64,000 nucleotides of DNA from Thalassia testudinum (GCA_037157565.1 JAZHRO010000063.1:93248001-93312000), one strand, 5' to 3'; shown: positions 22,201 through 34,604, numbered from the stretch's first letter. Numbers and translations are program-made. Notes: generated by a model from the sequence alone, not told the origin.

Positions 22201-23860
22201 TTCAGAAGAAGAAGATGGAAAAAGCGATCTTTTTGCGTGGGAGGCAAAATCAAATGATCCCTCCAAGTGCGGATTTTGACCATCGCTAGTGCATAAAATG
22301 GAAGAACAGGAGGGGAGGAGAAGAGATGGAGATGAGAGAAGGTGTGCAATCAATCAAACAAAATTCTAGACCTAACTTAAATGTGACTCCCTAAAACTTA
22401 ACCTAAGACATGATCTACTTAGGAAATAAGAAATCAAAAGTGAATACCCATTCTAGTAATAAATCTGGCCAAGTTGCATAAGGGGAGGTTTGGGCCCAAG
22501 CATTTCCCAGGAAAATCCCCAGGGGCTTGTGCAAACTCATACCTGGTTGTTTGACACAGCCCCTCAGCCTGACACCAGATATAGATGATAGAATTGGTAT
22601 TAACCAAAGAAAACTTAAGACCTATATAGCAATCCTACGTTGATGAATCCTTAGGGGTTAAATTGCTAGAATTTTTTAGTTAGGTCTAGGAGGCTATTGT
22701 GCACACAGAATGTGGAGGGCATTGATGGGGATATTGCCCTGTTATTTCAATTTTTTGTGTGTGTGTGTGTGAAAGAATTGGAAGTTGATTCCAATGAAAA
22801 GTAAGTTGTCACACAATTTAATGTATTTCTGTCTTTTAGAATTGGATTTAAGTTAGTGTGTTTTAGGGTTTCCTTCTAAGGAGTTCAAACAAGTTTCAAG
22901 CTCCACAATCAAAGGAAAACAAGTTGTATTGGTGAAGATCAATTTCCTTTAAAGTGAATTTCTAGAAAATGAAAAGGAAAACCCTAATCCAATTAGTCCT
23001 AAGATAGAAAATTAAGTAACAATAAATATGTTTTAGGCCTTCTATATTAAGTAGTGGTCCAAACAAATCAAACAACACAACTACCTTATGTCAAATCAAA
23101 CAAGGATTGCAGAAAAGATTTTTTTAGGATTTTAGGAATTTGTTTGATATTTTAAAAGAATTTTTCTTTATGCTAGTGTCAAAGTCCAGGAATGATACCA
23201 TGGGTATTTTGGCCTTTTAAGTACCACCACTGACATTAGAAAATTTTGGTAATTTTATGTGATGTGTAAAATTTTACAAGGATTCCAGAAAACTAAATTT
23301 CACAAAAATCGGATGAGCATAAAAATTATAAAAATTCAAGGATAGTAGAAAAATAGGAAGATTATAGGGAGTGAACCCCCAGTAGTCTATGAATTTTTAA
23401 AAATTAAATATAAATTAAATTACCTTGAAATTTGGAACAAATGTTCCTTACTTGATTTTAAGTCATTAGGTGACATTTTACAATTTTAGGAGTCCTATGG
23501 TATCAGGAATCGATTTTTGAAATTCGGATAGAAGTTTGGATCTGAAAATCAGAACACCAACACTTGAATTGGAGTGGTGTTGATGGTGCAAGCAAGCAAC
23601 AAATGAGTTTTAATTTGCACCACTTCACTTAATTAAAATGTATAAGATCCTAAAATCCAAGTTTAGTATTTTTTTGGTAGGTTTTAAGGCTTTATGTGAC
23701 AAGAGAAGAGGAACCAACCTGAAATCACGAGAAGACAAGGAATTTGAAGTTCTTTCAAGAATCCCGCTTGCTTCCTGTAGTTCCTGCACACACAAGAGAG
23801 AAAATGAGAGAAGAGGATGAGATCCACTTCAAACAAGAGACTAAATGAATGCAAAGCCAT
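22201..23860 (-). other. Leader of element B
   Basis: The 5' untranslated region between primer-binding site and gag, AT-rich, without a supported ORF. It includes a (GT)n run at 22757-22771. Confidence 0.5.
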
Positions 23861-23881
23861 GCCTTTCTGGCAACGACACCA
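23861..23881 (-). other. Primer-binding site of element B
   Basis: The minus strand reads TGGTGTCGTTGCCAGAAAGG, the same type as A (32176-32196) and close to the TGGCGCCGTTGCC site of Athila/Tat elements. It lies 8 nt from the LTR end. Confidence 0.75.
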
Positions 23882-23889
23882 AAAAGCGT

Positions 23890-26189
23890 TGCGAAATTTG
23901 GCAAGATTTGTAAAAGCGGGTTTTTAAGTCGTTGTAACAAGCCAAATTGCAAATGCTTTTAAATTTCTAAACCTAGATAGTGGCATATCTAGCATCATCC
24001 AAGGAGACAATTTTGTAGCTATAAATCTCTTACTTGAAATTGGAAATCACCTTTCTTTTTGTATTTTTGGAATATGAGATTTTTTGGGTTTTTTAAACAA
24101 CGAGGACGATTGTGAAATTGAAGCGAGAAAGCGACTAGACCTAAATTGTTGAAACTAAAATCTAAGTGACAAGCAAGTTCTCTTTCTAAGCCCACTCTAG
24201 GTAGGTGGAAACCTAGAGTAATTAGAGAGAGAGTGGGTGCACACTAGGAAAAAGTACCAAAATGCAACTATAAATGCAACGAAAAAGAAGGCAAAATTTT
24301 ACTAAAGGAAGATATTGTTTTACAAGTAGAGGAATGCTTCTACTAAATAAAAAAAAATCAACAAAATAAAAACTCAATATCCTCCTGATGATGATGATGA
24401 TGATGATTTAAGGGTCCTTGCTCCAACTGCGGCTACTCCCGTAGTTGAAAAGGATTCCTCTGTCTCCTCCTTGAATTGCTCCATCAAGGTATATACTCCT
24501 CTTAGCAAGCCCTAGATGGGGCGTGCCTTAGCTCCCCCACAGGTGGATGGTTTCCACCTCAAAAGCTTCTCCGAGGGTGGGCACGTACCACCCTTCTCCT
24601 CCTATGCCTAGCCGTCTTCCATGTTGTAGAAGTTCTTCTCCTTGGCGTGGCACAAGGGAGAAGAAAGAAGGGAAAGAAGGCACCAAGGGGGCGGGTAGGA
24701 TGCCCCCTTAATCGTCTTCTCTTCTTCTTCCTTGGCCTTGAATTATGGTGGGTATATGGTAGACTAAACTAAAATGGAGGATGGGATTAAGTGGTAGTTA
24801 ATGGGGGTATATATTAGGTTTAGGAGGGAAGGGGTTGGCGTGGACACATGTAGGGTTAGGATGAACTTATAAGGTGGTTAGAAGTGGTTATCATGAACCA
24901 ATGGAGGGGGCTATTTGGAGCCACCAAAAGGGCATGATGGGTGGTGGTTATGGTGGCCAAAGGGCACCTAAAAGTGGTGCCAACCATGGAAGGGTGCCAT
25001 GGGTTGGTGCCAACTTGAAGGTTTCTAGAAGGAAGGTGAGGTGTAGGGTGGATAGGGCTTGGAAGGGGTAGGTGTAGGGATGAGATCAAAGGAGAGTTGG
25101 CACCACTTTTATGGGTGGCTGAGGGTGATTTTGGTGCCAACTTGGAGGTGCCTTTTGGTGGTTGTTGAGGGGGAAAGAGATTGGTAAGGTTGGCACCAAC
25201 ATAGGATGGACTAGGTGGAGCTTAGGTGTAGCTTAGGTAGGCTTGAGGTCGAGGTAGTTAGGTTGGACTTTAGGGTGATGGATGGCTCAAGGAGCCGGAC
25301 TTAGCTAAGCTAAGCTAGGCTAAGCTAGCTTAGCTAGTAATGGAGTAGAGGAAAAGGCAATGGCAGCTAGGGTTTGAGGAAAGGAGCTGGACAAAGGAAG
25401 TCTGGAGCTGAACGGGAGTTGGCAGCTGCTGAAGAGGGTGGCATGGAGCTACTTTAGCAAGCCTAGCTTGCTAGTTCTTTGCTAGATGCTAAGCCAAGCT
25501 AAAGTAAGCTAGGTTCTACCACAAGGAGCTGAGGTGAGCTAGATCCGATGCTCCTGGGGAAGATCAAGCTGGTTGAGGTAGCTAAGGTAGCCTGGCTTAA
25601 TTGAGTTGAGCTAAGTTGAGTCCCCGAGAGCTGGACTTGAGCTTCCTGAGCTGAAATGAAGTCATCTATAGCTGGCTGGAGTTGAGTGGAGTTGGATCAA
25701 GCTGGTCCTGAGCTTAGGTGAACTCCAGTCAACTCAGCTGAGCTAGCTCGAGCTCCCTGTGAACTAATGGGAGCTGAGATGAGCTAGACTCAGCTAAGTT
25801 GAGCTGGATCTAAGCTAACCTGAGCTAGGGTGAGCTAGGAAGAGCTCTCTTAAGCTGCCATTCAGCTGTGATGAGCTAAATGGAGCTAGGATGAGCTAAC
25901 CCTAGTCAAAGTGAACTGGAATCCAGCTATGGTAAGCTGGATCAAGCTGAGTCCCAGTTGGTTTGAGCTTCTCCTTCACTAGTTGCCTTCCCGACTGCTA
26001 GGGTTCTGGGGATCTGACTCTCTGTCTATCCCTAATACTCATAAACATATCAAAAAGACAATAAAAAGTAAAACACATGCCTATCCTAATTTATGCCTAA
26101 ATGCAGCCCAAAAACCCATTTGCGGAGCAAAATCCTAAGAGCTAGATTTGTTTTAATGCATAAGAGTGATGATAAACTGGTGTTTATCA
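23890..26189 (-). repeat. 5' LTR of element B
   Basis: 2300 bp, plus-strand ends TGCGAAATTT and GTTTATCA. It is closely similar to 15579-17837, with scattered substitutions and several indels (for example extra sequence near 24530-24570). It contains a (GAT)n run at 24389 and the second AGCT-word array at 25290-25960. Confidence 0.8.
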
Positions 26190-26194
26190 GTGTG
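26190..26194. repeat. Right target-site duplication of element B
   Basis: GTGTG; the left copy at 15574-15578 is GTGCG. Confidence 0.7.
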
Positions 26195-27513
26195 CATGGA
26201 TGAAGAAGAGCTGGATGGCGAGGCTGCAGTTGGAGGTAACCCTGCTCAGGCCACACCTGACGGTGGTGGCAGCGTGGCAAATGGCGGCCGAAGTCGACAA
26301 GACGAGCGGAGAGGGGCGGCAACAGTGGTCGTGCTACTGCTGTTGTGAAGCGGCTCGACGTGCGGACTGGAGGCGAGGGGTGTAGGAGCACGCATGCGTG
26401 CTGGAAATGGCTACCACTGCTGCTATGCTAGGAGGCACGCGGGTTGTTATTGCTGCTGTGTTTGCGAAGACTCGACATGGGGAGGCTCACAATGCTGGCC
26501 GCACATGGATAGGTGGTGCGCGTGCTTGCGAGGGGAGCTGTGGAGGTTGCGCAGGCATTCCTATTGGGTGCACGCAGGCAAGGAGAAGGTGATGGTGCCG
26601 GTGGGCGGCTACTGGGCAACGTTGTAGCTGGCTGCCACGCACAGGTGGGGGGCACGTGTGGGCTGAAGGCGAGGGGCAGCATTGGCACTACGTGGAGCGG
26701 AGGTGTACAGATCACGCATGGTGCGTTGCTGCACGTGGGGGAGATTGACGCGAAGCTGGGCATGCATTGGTGTGCGCAGAGATGGCGATTAGGGAGTGTA
26801 GGTGGTGTTGGTGGTGATGGGTTCTCTTAAGGTGGAAGAGAAATAGAGGAAGAAGAAGAAGGAAGAAGAAGAAGGAGATGGTGGTGGTGAATGGAGTTGG
26901 TGGTGTTGTGTAGTGGTGCTAGAGGAGGGCTAGCAAGGAGTTGGTGATGGAGGTTCATGGTATGATGATGTGAGGCTTGGCGGACGGTGATGTAGGCTGT
27001 CACCCCGCATGCCTACGGTAGCGAAGCTGACACTGCGGTTGAGGCCCACGGTGTGGAATGGACAAGCTTGAAACTCTGCACAGTGAGGGAGTTGGGTGGT
27101 GGCCTCCCCGAGCAACGCTGCCTCCATCTTCTTCTTATCGCAGTCAAGGAGACCAAGTCCACTTCTCCCGCTCCTCCTTGACTGCCATCTTTAATGGCAT
27201 GCAGCTGGCAACAAGAAGGCGGTGTATTCCCTGTAGAGAAGAGAGAATAAAAATGAATAATAAAAAGATTGGTTTATTTATGTACAAATCTTTACATAAA
27301 ATGTTAATTCTAATACATGCATATAATGCAACCTAAAAACTAATGCATGTTATTCTAATGTATGCTAAATAATTTATATATGAATGTAATGCATACAAGA
27401 AAATATATATAAACTAAATTATTTATATCTTAATGCATGCTATGTATGTGCTAATATTAATCTAATGCCTAGGCACTTAACTAACTGATTAACCCACAAA
27501 TATGGGCTCATCA
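26195..27513 (-). repeat. 3' LTR of element A, inner part
   Basis: Continues the LTR interrupted at 15578 and matches 32566-33840, including the GATGAAGAA(G/T)AGCTGGATGGCG block, a GGAAGAAGAAG stretch at 26850, and the end GGGCTCATCA next to the polypurine tract. Long GC-rich open frames on both strands are compositional. Confidence 0.8.
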
Positions 27514-27528
27514 AATGCCCCCATTCCT
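27514..27528 (-). other. Polypurine tract of element A
   Basis: The minus strand reads CTAGGAATGGGGGCATT directly before the LTR start TGATGAGCCC. Confidence 0.7.
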
Positions 27529-28787
27529 AGTTTTTGCTAGTCCCTAGCAAACTTAAGCAAAAACCCAGCTCTCCAAAGAGATTAGCCAACCCAACCAGTC
27601 TTCCCTTAGAAACATGTTAAGTTACAGACTTTAGACCTAAGATTCCCAAGTAGTTGCTAAGTTACAAACTAGGTCGACTAAGGATGAGTTGTAGGCACAA
27701 GTTCCCTAGTTTCTAACTCTACCCTAGGGTTTATTGGTCCAAGAGATTAAAGCATCCGTGCATGTGCATTCGTCTAAGTTATTTGAGGTTGGTATGATTG
27801 CCAACATAGAAAGACAGTAAGAGGACTTTTTTTTTCTTGTAATATATATATATATATTTGTTTGATTCCTCTAAGTCTAACCTTGGATCAGCTATCAACA
27901 CGGTCTATGTTGGATTCATTGTCCCCATCATCGAACCTCGAAGGGTGTCTAGCCTTCGATGCTTTGAGTTAGCATCGCCCATAGTGACCCCAAGAACTCC
28001 TGGCAATCGACACTTCGAGATAGTGTCGACCATGAATTTCTTAATCGAATTCAGGCTTTTGGCAATCGGCACTTCGAGATAGGGCCGCCCATGGTACCTG
28101 AACCGTATAATGCACTTATATGCCCCCAGTATGATGGATATCCTAAGAGACAAGCGCCGAAGAGGTGACATGTTATCATCGGATCATCAAGGTCAGTATA
28201 CACTCCACCTCTCCTACGGTAGGAACTCATCCAATTAAGTTGTGATTTCAAGCTTCTCCTAAGTCAAAACTAAGAGAACCAAATTTTCTCCAAGAAAAGA
28301 ATTAAGGTGATCATTATTTATGCAAGACCAAGTGAGTGTGTGAAATGTGGATGCTTAGGTTACGAGGACCCATAAACCAAATGGTAGAAAAAGACACCAG
28401 GTACTACCCAGCCTTTAACTCAAACCCTAACTTTCCTTCCTCAACCTCTTGAGGAATGGTCCGTAACTTAACTCCTACTTAAGATTTTAAGTCCACAAAG
28501 GACCCTAAAGGTATAGAGTTAGTAATTCAACTTAGCTTCTAAAGTTAGACACCTAGAGTCAACATAGTCTAACCTAAAGTTCTGGTGTTATGCCTAAGAA
28601 TGTAGGGCCCAGCTAGTTAAGCTCAATGTAATTATAGGCCTAAATGCAAAAAAATATATAATTTTTTTCTTTTTTCTTTCAATGCAAATGTATGCAATGC
28701 AAAATGTTTTAACTAAATGCATGAATGCACTATGTATAAATGCTATGTATATCCCAAAGTACAAGGTTCAATGGGACCCCACTCAAT
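27529..28787 (-). other. 3' region of element A with conserved tandem module
   Basis: At 27900-28170 the minus strand holds three imperfect repeats, each containing a CATGG(G/T)CGAY and ATCTCGAAGTG(C/T)CGATTGCC-type core. They are matched in the same order at 50580-50740 in C and partly at 18310-18360 in B. A poly-A/AT tract (27840-27860) lies near the PPT side. A second, direct 60-70 bp duplication (AATGCAC(T/C)ATGTATAAATGC) occurs at 28720-28760 and 28820-28860. Confidence 0.5.
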
Positions 28788-29487
28788 TTAAATGTATGCA
28801 ATGCAGAATGTTTTAACTAAATGCATGAATGCACCATGTATAAATGCTATGTATATCCCAAAGTACACCCCCTGCAATGTCCCCATTGCATAGATGGATA
28901 TTACCTGGGTCAGAGTTGGGTTGCCGTTATTTTGTTGGCAGCCGAGTAGCCAAAGTACTTGCAAGTCAGGTTCCAAAACCAAAGAAATAGGCCCTAAAAA
29001 TGCGCAAAGTAATGCTGGCCCAGAAAATAGGTAACCTAGGATGTTGGCAAGCTGATGATGAATCCTGATAGCAAATGCTCGCCCAACAAGGATGGAAATG
29101 AAATCGTCGCAGGTCACTGGAGGAGGTTCTAAAGGATGTACTGGAATAGCGGCCTCTAAAGGGATAGGAGGAGAATGACAAGGATCCTCCAAAAGGGATG
29201 GGGAAGGAATGGTGCAAAGATAGACCCCCAAGTGATAGATTGACCATAGAAGGCATCAATCCATACCTGGTACCCCAAGATAAGAAATATTGGTATGTTA
29301 AGCCCCCCGGTCAAAATAGTAATGAGCATGTCTTTAAGCCAGGGATTGTCTAGTGTGTCTAAGTTTTGAGGTTGCGGGATGGCCATAAGATCTAGGTTGG
29401 GTCTAATCGGCTTAGTGTCCATTCCTAACAACCTTCCTAATTCCTCAATCACATCCCTAGAATCCCTTGTACTATCACAGTATCCTC
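28788..29487 (-). pseudogene. Downstream continuation of the A/C ORF beyond the shared TAG
   Basis: After the stop at 29488-29490, homologous coding sequence continues in overlapping frames. It covers the segment MIEELGRLLGMDTKP, then LDNPWLKDMLITILTGG and ILGY, followed by a hydrophobic-rich part (HHQLANILGYLFSGPALLC, FLGPISLVLEPDLQV). The same order is present in C at 49315-49870, so this was coding in the ancestor. A hydrophobic run near 28930 could be a membrane segment. No family is recognised; an env-like role is only a guess. Confidence 0.45.
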
Positions 29488-30880
29488 CTACACTTCATCA
29501 GTGATCATTTCAAGGTATGGAGTCAAAATATCACCTTCAATCATAGGCCAATCAAAGGGTGACACCAAATCAAATGAAGGTAGGTTGGAAGCAACAGATT
29601 TAGCAATTACCCTATCGATTTCATCCTCAAGTTCTTGTTCTTTTCTCAAATCCTCCCCGAAGTTTATATATGAATCCACATAAATCTCAGAAGTTGCTTC
29701 CACATTTTCCATTATTTCATCATGAGGAGGGATATCATCAGTAGGAGCACAGAGGAAACCTAAGTTGATCAAATTTATGACATCCTCGGGGGCTAATTCT
29801 TCAAATATGATATAATCACCCTTAGTGTCACTCCAAATCTTGAATGTAGGTTCCTCATATAATTCATCCTTCTCCTCATCGTATAATTCATCATGTACCC
29901 GAGGTCTAGAATCATCTAAAATCTTGACAGGTCCCCTAGGGCACTCTATCTGTGGTAAATGGTTCACACTGGTAACATCAGACTCCTCAGATAGGTGAAT
30001 TTCTTTAGGGATAGGTTCCCTAAGGGTGGGCTTGAGTTCCATCTCACAATCAGAAGGGAGGGTTGGATTAACAACTTGACTTTGACCTACTTTATCAAAT
30101 GTCGAGAAAATACTGTCATCTGGGTCAAGGTCTTCCAATGATACCGTCATTCCCTTCTTGACTCCAATATAATTCAGGTGGATACTCAACATGATCATCA
30201 TCTTCCTTGAGTTGCCACCTTTCTTCATCCAATGCATAGCTACTTTCATTCATATCCTCCTCCCACTTAAGGCATGGACCTCTCAAGGAAGTATCATCTA
30301 GCGAGGAGGTTTCGAAATCAATCCTTGAAAAGTAGCTATTCTCCCTTAAATAATCCCCAAAATTCCCCTCTAACTTAGGGTGTGGCTCTCCCACAGGAGA
30401 TGCATCGAGCGTAGAGGGGTGCACGTCATCCTCAATTGGGTAGATTGGGTGGCTAATTTCTTCTTTTTCTTGTTGGCCTACTCTCGAAAATTCTCCTAAT
30501 AATTCAATCATTTCGTCTTGCATTTTATGTATTTTCATCTTCAAGGAGGTGAGGTCATCATTTCTATTAGGAAAGAAGTTAGGCTCAGGCTTATAGTACC
30601 TATGAGGTTTTGTCCAACCATTACAATCATTCAGGGAAGGTGGGCTGGGTATTTCTATGTTGTATGGGATATTGGGCAAGGCAAATCCCGCTCCTAGGTT
30701 CTGCTCACTGATTTGGGGCTTAACCAGGCCAATACTCCTATAGTAGGAGTGAAAAGGATCCCAATTACTGTCATTATGTCCATCAAAGAATGGACCATCT
30801 CGGCACATGGGATCAAAGATTATAGAGTGGGGGTAAGGGTGTGGGCAAGAGGTGAAAGGGTGGTGGTTAAATTGGTCCAT
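29488..30880 (-). CDS. Unrecognised acidic protein of element A (family A/C), frameshifted
   Basis: Starts with ATG at 30880 and ends at TAG 29488-29490. A first frame of 251 codons and a second of 253 codons overlap at 30125-30249; compared with copy C, a 2-nt deletion near 30150 shifts the frame. Visible parts, in order: a His/Pro/aromatic N-terminus (SCPHPYPHS, DGPFFDGHNDSNWDPFHSYY), a heptad-like LTSLKMKIHKMQDEMIELLGE segment, an acidic middle (LKWEEDMNESSYALDEE), and an acidic C-terminus (KEQELEDEIDRVIAKSVASNLPSF). There is no gag, protease, RT or integrase motif. The only ORF of the element, so it probably matters to the family's life cycle; function unknown. Confidence 0.6.
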
Positions 30881-32175
30881 TCTAACTCACGCCAAGTTAA
30901 ATTCTTCCCAAGTAAACACAATCCAAAAGAACTTTTAGGACTTTACAGATTTAGGCACTTGAGTTTAGTTCCATTTTGTAGGAGACAAAACAAGTTATGC
31001 AAACACTTACGTGCTTATTTGTCGACTTACGATATGCCTAAGAAGACCTAGTTGGAACTTAGGTGCTCTTCCCTAAAGTTCAAATGGTAGAGTACTCCAA
31101 GGAAGGAAGATCGACGGATGCAAGTAGGCCTAAGCCTTCCTTTGAAGCTGTGCTTTCACAGTGCTTCTTAACTACCCTCAAAAATCTATGACAGGGTATC
31201 CCCCTCCTTGGAGTTACAAAACCTTTGATATCGAGTTCTGAACACTTCAGAATCCGACAGTAGGAGGGTTCTTGTCCTAGTGGTTCCAAGACCTAAAAGT
31301 GTTTATATGCGTGCTTCGGTGCAACAAAATAGAAAAGTGTGCATACACCGAAAAAAAAAAGTTTTTGAATTTTTGTAATGCACACGAGCTTATCAATTCA
31401 AGTCCTTGGTTTTAATGTCCTTCCTTTAGTTATGTCCTTCAAATTTAAAGGTGACCACTTGTTAAATCAATTCAAATCAAACTTGGTGGTCTTTGAAATT
31501 AAGGTTCACATGCAATGCGTGAACAAAAATGGATGCAAAGTCAAGAAAACGTACCTTGCCTCCTGTGATCAGCAATGATATGCAGGCATATGCAGGAAAT
31601 GAAATCTAGAGGCTATTCAAGCAATCCTAAATGATCGTCCTAATGACATACAACTTCTAGATACAGGCAATTCATTTTTTTTTATATCTACCTACTTATG
31701 CACAAACAGGAAAAATAAAATCAATCCACGAAAGGAAAAAAAACCAAAGTCTAAATAAATGGGAACAGACTCTCGACAAAATGCCCTCCACGATGGGCCT
31801 AAAACAAGTTCGGGGAACAAACCCCTCAAAAATCGTGACCCCAGAACAAGGGCTTTTCAAATGAATGTACTGAAATAAAGAGAAGAAAGAAAAATAAAAA
31901 ACTATCTACAGCTAAATGGATGAGATGAGGATGTGGTTCTTCAGATATCTCCTCCAGCGGTGGAAACAAGGTCCACTAAGGCATTGCTGAGGTAGGCATG
32001 ATGCTCCTTCTCCTAGTGTTGCGACTCCATCGGTGACATCAAGGATCGCCTAATCTTTGAGGCTAGTGCGACAAGATGTCTCCAAATACGCATACCTCGC
32101 ACCAAACAGATAATCAAATTGAAATGTGCCTTAAATAAAATGTGAACAAATAAATGCAAGTTTAACAAGCTCATT
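30881..32175 (-). other. Leader of element A
   Basis: 5' untranslated region between primer-binding site and the acidic ORF. Blocks near 31940-32130 match C at 46750-46990. Short frames here have no recognised content. Confidence 0.5.
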
Positions 32176-32196
32176 GCCTCCCTGGCAACGACACCA
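32176..32196 (-). other. Primer-binding site of element A
   Basis: The minus strand reads TGGTGTCGTTGCCAGGGAGG, two bases from the LTR end CGACCCATCA. Confidence 0.8.
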
Positions 32197-32198
32197 TT

Positions 32199-33840
32199 TG
32201 ATGGGTCGATTTTTGCTTTCGAAGATGATAATTAAAATGATTTGTCATTCTATTTCTAAGTGGTGAAAAATCGACTAATCAAAGTATTGAATTAAAAAAA
32301 GACAATGACCTATTGAAACTCGCATGGGTCAAAAACAAATGTTCACAATACATTTCATCAAGAAACAGAATCAAAATCGCTTCTCAATTGGGATAATAAG
32401 ACATGATCATGTTGATATTGCATTTACATTGAAATTTGAAGGTGTTCTCTTAAATGTGCCACAATATTTAATTAATAAAATAAAAATCACATTTTATGAA
32501 ATGGCATTGAATGCAATAAGAAATGGGAGGCAAAATAGAGCATTGCCTTCAAATGGAGCATGTGCATGGATGAAGAATAGCTGGATGGCGAGGCTGCAGT
32601 CAAAGGTAACCCCGCTCAGGTTGCATCCAATGGTGGTGGTGGCGCAGCGGATGGTGATCGAAGCCGGCAGGACAGAGCGAAGAGGGACGGTGGTGGTGGC
32701 CATGCTGCTGTTGTGAAGCGGCTTGGCACACGGGCTGGAGGCGAGGGGGTGCAAGGGTACACACGTGTGCTAGAGGTGGCTACCGCTGCTACAGTACGAG
32801 GAGGCACGTGGGTTGTTGCTGCCGTTGTGTGTGTAGAGACTTGATGAGGGGAGCCTCGCGCTGCTGCCTGTGCGTGGATAGGTGGTGCGCACATGTGCGA
32901 GGGGAGCTATGGAGGTTGCACGGGCATTCCTGTTGGGTGTGTGCAGGCGAGGAGAAGGCGATGGTGCCAGTGGGTGGCTGCTGGGTAGCGCTACAGCTGG
33001 CTGCTACACACAGCCAGGGGGCTCACGTGGGCTGAAGGTGAGGGGCAGTGCTGCAGCTACGTGGAGTGGAGGTGTGCAAACCGCACGTGGTGCATTGTTG
33101 CACATGGGGGATATTGATGCGAAGCTGGGCTTGCATTGGTGTGCGCAGAGAAGGCGAGGAGGGAGTGCAGGTGGTGCTGGTGGTGATGGGTTCTCTTGAG
33201 GTGGAAGAGAAACAGAGGAAGAAGAAGAACGAAGAAGGGGATGGTGGTGGTGAATGGAGTTGGTGGTGTTGTGTAGTGGCGCTTGAGGAGGGGCAGTAAG
33301 GAGTTGGTGTGGAGGTTCACGGTATGATGATGTGAGGCTTGGTGGACGGCGGTGCAGGCTGTCACCCCGCACGGCTACAATAGCGAAGCTCTTGCCGCGG
33401 TTGAGGCCTACGGTGTGGAATGGATGAGCATGAAGCTCTGCACGATGAGGTAGTCGAGTGGTGGCCTCCCGGAGCACGGCTGCCTCCATCTTCTTATCGT
33501 AGTCGAGGAGACTAGATCCACTTCTTTCGCTCCTCCTTGACTACCATCTTTAATGGCATGCAGCTGGCAACAAGAAGGCGGCATATTCCTTGTAGAGAAG
33601 AGAGATTAAAAATGAATAATAAAAGGATTGGTTTATTTATGTACAAACCCTCACATAAAATGTTAATTCTAATGTGTTATTCTAATGCATGCTAAATAAT
33701 TTATATATGAATGTAATGCATACAAGAAAATATATATAAACTAAATTATTTATATCTTAATGCATGCTATGTATGCACTAATATTAATCTGATGCCTAGG
33801 CACTTAAGTAACTAATTAGCCCACAAATATGGGCTTATCA
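32199..33840 (-). repeat. 5' LTR of element A
   Basis: 1642 bp, plus-strand ends TGATGGGTCG and GGGCTTATCA. It is uninterrupted and serves as the reference for the split 3' LTR. GC-rich frames such as 33004-33489 also exist in the other LTR copy and are compositional. Confidence 0.85.
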
Positions 33841-33845
33841 ACAAG

Positions 33846-34461
33846 CATATAAACAATTCTCCCCTTTACCCTATCGATTTCTATTGCTACTTCATTCCAA
33901 GTGAGGGGAGGGTCACCAAGTAAGATTAGAGGAGGTCGTGAGCTTTGATGGCGATGATGCAGTAGTGATGTGGGGGAGGAGATCAGAGGTGGAGGTCGCA
34001 ACGATGATGATGAGGGTTTGGGAGCACCCTCCTCCAAACCCTCATGTTGGCAGGATAGAGGTGGTAGTGTGGGACTCAGGGTAGAGGATTGGAGTGGGAT
34101 GAACTCGCAGAAGAGAGACAGTGGCATGGGATGAAAGGTAGAGGAATGGCATGGGAGGAACTCACGGGAGAGAGGTGGCGGCATGGGATGCAAGGTAGGG
34201 GAAAGGCGTAGGAGGAACTTGCGCATGGAATTGAAAAGAGTTTGGAGGAGATTTTGGGGAAATGCAACTGGGATGGGTTTAAGCTAGAAGGAATTTGGAT
34301 GCTAAAGAGCGAGACATGGGGGAAAAAAGTGGCCAAATTTTGGCAACTATTTGTCTATCCTTATAAATTGGTTTAATGTTTTTAGTGATGTTTTACTTGT
34401 CACCCACTAAATTTTTGTCCCCAAAAGAAAACCTGTCCTTAAAGGATAGTTGCTAAAGGCT
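33846..34461. other. CACTA interior and right subterminal region
   Basis: A GC-richer stretch to about 34330, then subterminal repeats (TTTTAGTGATGTTTTACTTG, TTTGTCCCC, CTGTCCTTAAAGGA). No supported gene. Confidence 0.4.
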
Positions 34462-34476
34462 TATTTTGTTGTAGTG
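34462..34476 (-). repeat. Right terminal inverted repeat of the CACTA element
   Basis: TATTTTGTTGTAGTG, the reverse complement of the left terminus, followed by the GCA duplication. Confidence 0.85.
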
Positions 34477-34604
34477 GCAATCTTTTCTTTGCGTTTCTTC
34501 TTGAATTTCCACACTTCCTACACACATGAAATCAACAGAAATAAAGAAGGTTAGAAATCTCAGATAAGCACTAAGGAGAAAAGCTTCAAGAATAACTCTG
34601 TTGC
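34477..34604 (-). other. Leader of element F, right of the CACTA insertion
   Basis: Begins with the GCA target copy and continues the sequence broken at 6238 toward the primer-binding site. A TTCCTACACACA block matches the same place in B (near 23780). Confidence 0.5.

Larger units (their letters stand above)
15579..26189 (-). mobile_element. LTR retrotransposon B (Athila-like, degenerate gag-protease)
   Basis: A minus-strand element of 10.6 kb nested in the left LTR of A. Its LTRs (15579-17837 and 23890-26189) end in GTTTATCA on the plus strand. The primer-binding site is at 23861-23881 and the polypurine tract at 17838-17852. The target duplication is GTGCG at 15574-15578 and GTGTG at 26190-26194 (one transition). 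The 6.05-kb interior has a leader, a gag with protease full of stops, and a 3' region. I see no reverse transcriptase or integrase, so B is also non-autonomous, or lost pol by deletion. Confidence 0.8.
15180..33840 (-). mobile_element. LTR retrotransposon A (non-autonomous, gag- and pol-less), split by element B
   Basis: The minus-strand element has TG...CA LTRs (left copy 15180-15578 plus 26195-27513; right copy 32199-33840), a tRNA-type primer-binding site at 32176-32196, a polypurine tract at 27514-27528 and a near-perfect target duplication AAAAG (15175-15179) and ACAAG (33841-33845). Without B and its duplicated target it is about 8.0 kb. The internal 4.7 kb holds a leader, an unrecognised acidic ORF and a 3' module, with no gag, protease, reverse transcriptase or integrase. 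It sits inside the CACTA element. Confidence 0.8.
6239..34476. mobile_element. CACTA (CMC/EnSpm-type) DNA transposon with nested retroelements
   Basis: Both ends carry the inverted terminal repeat CACTACAACAAAATA (plus strand at 6239; reverse complement ending at 34476), with further weaker matching inward. The element is flanked by the 3-bp duplication GCA (6236-6238 and 34477-34479), the size typical of the superfamily. Subterminal regions contain repeated GGGACAGATTTTAGG/TTTGTCCCC-type words. Subtracting element A and solo LTR H leaves about 7.9 kb. I found no intact TNP2-type transposase, so it is probably non-autonomous. It carries exon-like fragments of host genes at 9.99-11.07 kb. Confidence 0.85.

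Noticed and set aside
22757..22771. (GT)n run and (GAT)n run at 24389 as regulatory elements
   Set aside because: Simple microsatellites within element B, with no sign of function.
24874..25071. Frame conserved between 16480-16716 and 24874-25071
   Set aside because: These are the two LTRs of element B; similarity comes from LTR identity, not coding constraint.
33004..33489. 161-codon minus-strand frame
   Set aside because: Inside the 5' LTR of element A; the homologous stretch of the other LTR (26930-27127) is also open in part only because the LTRs are alike.
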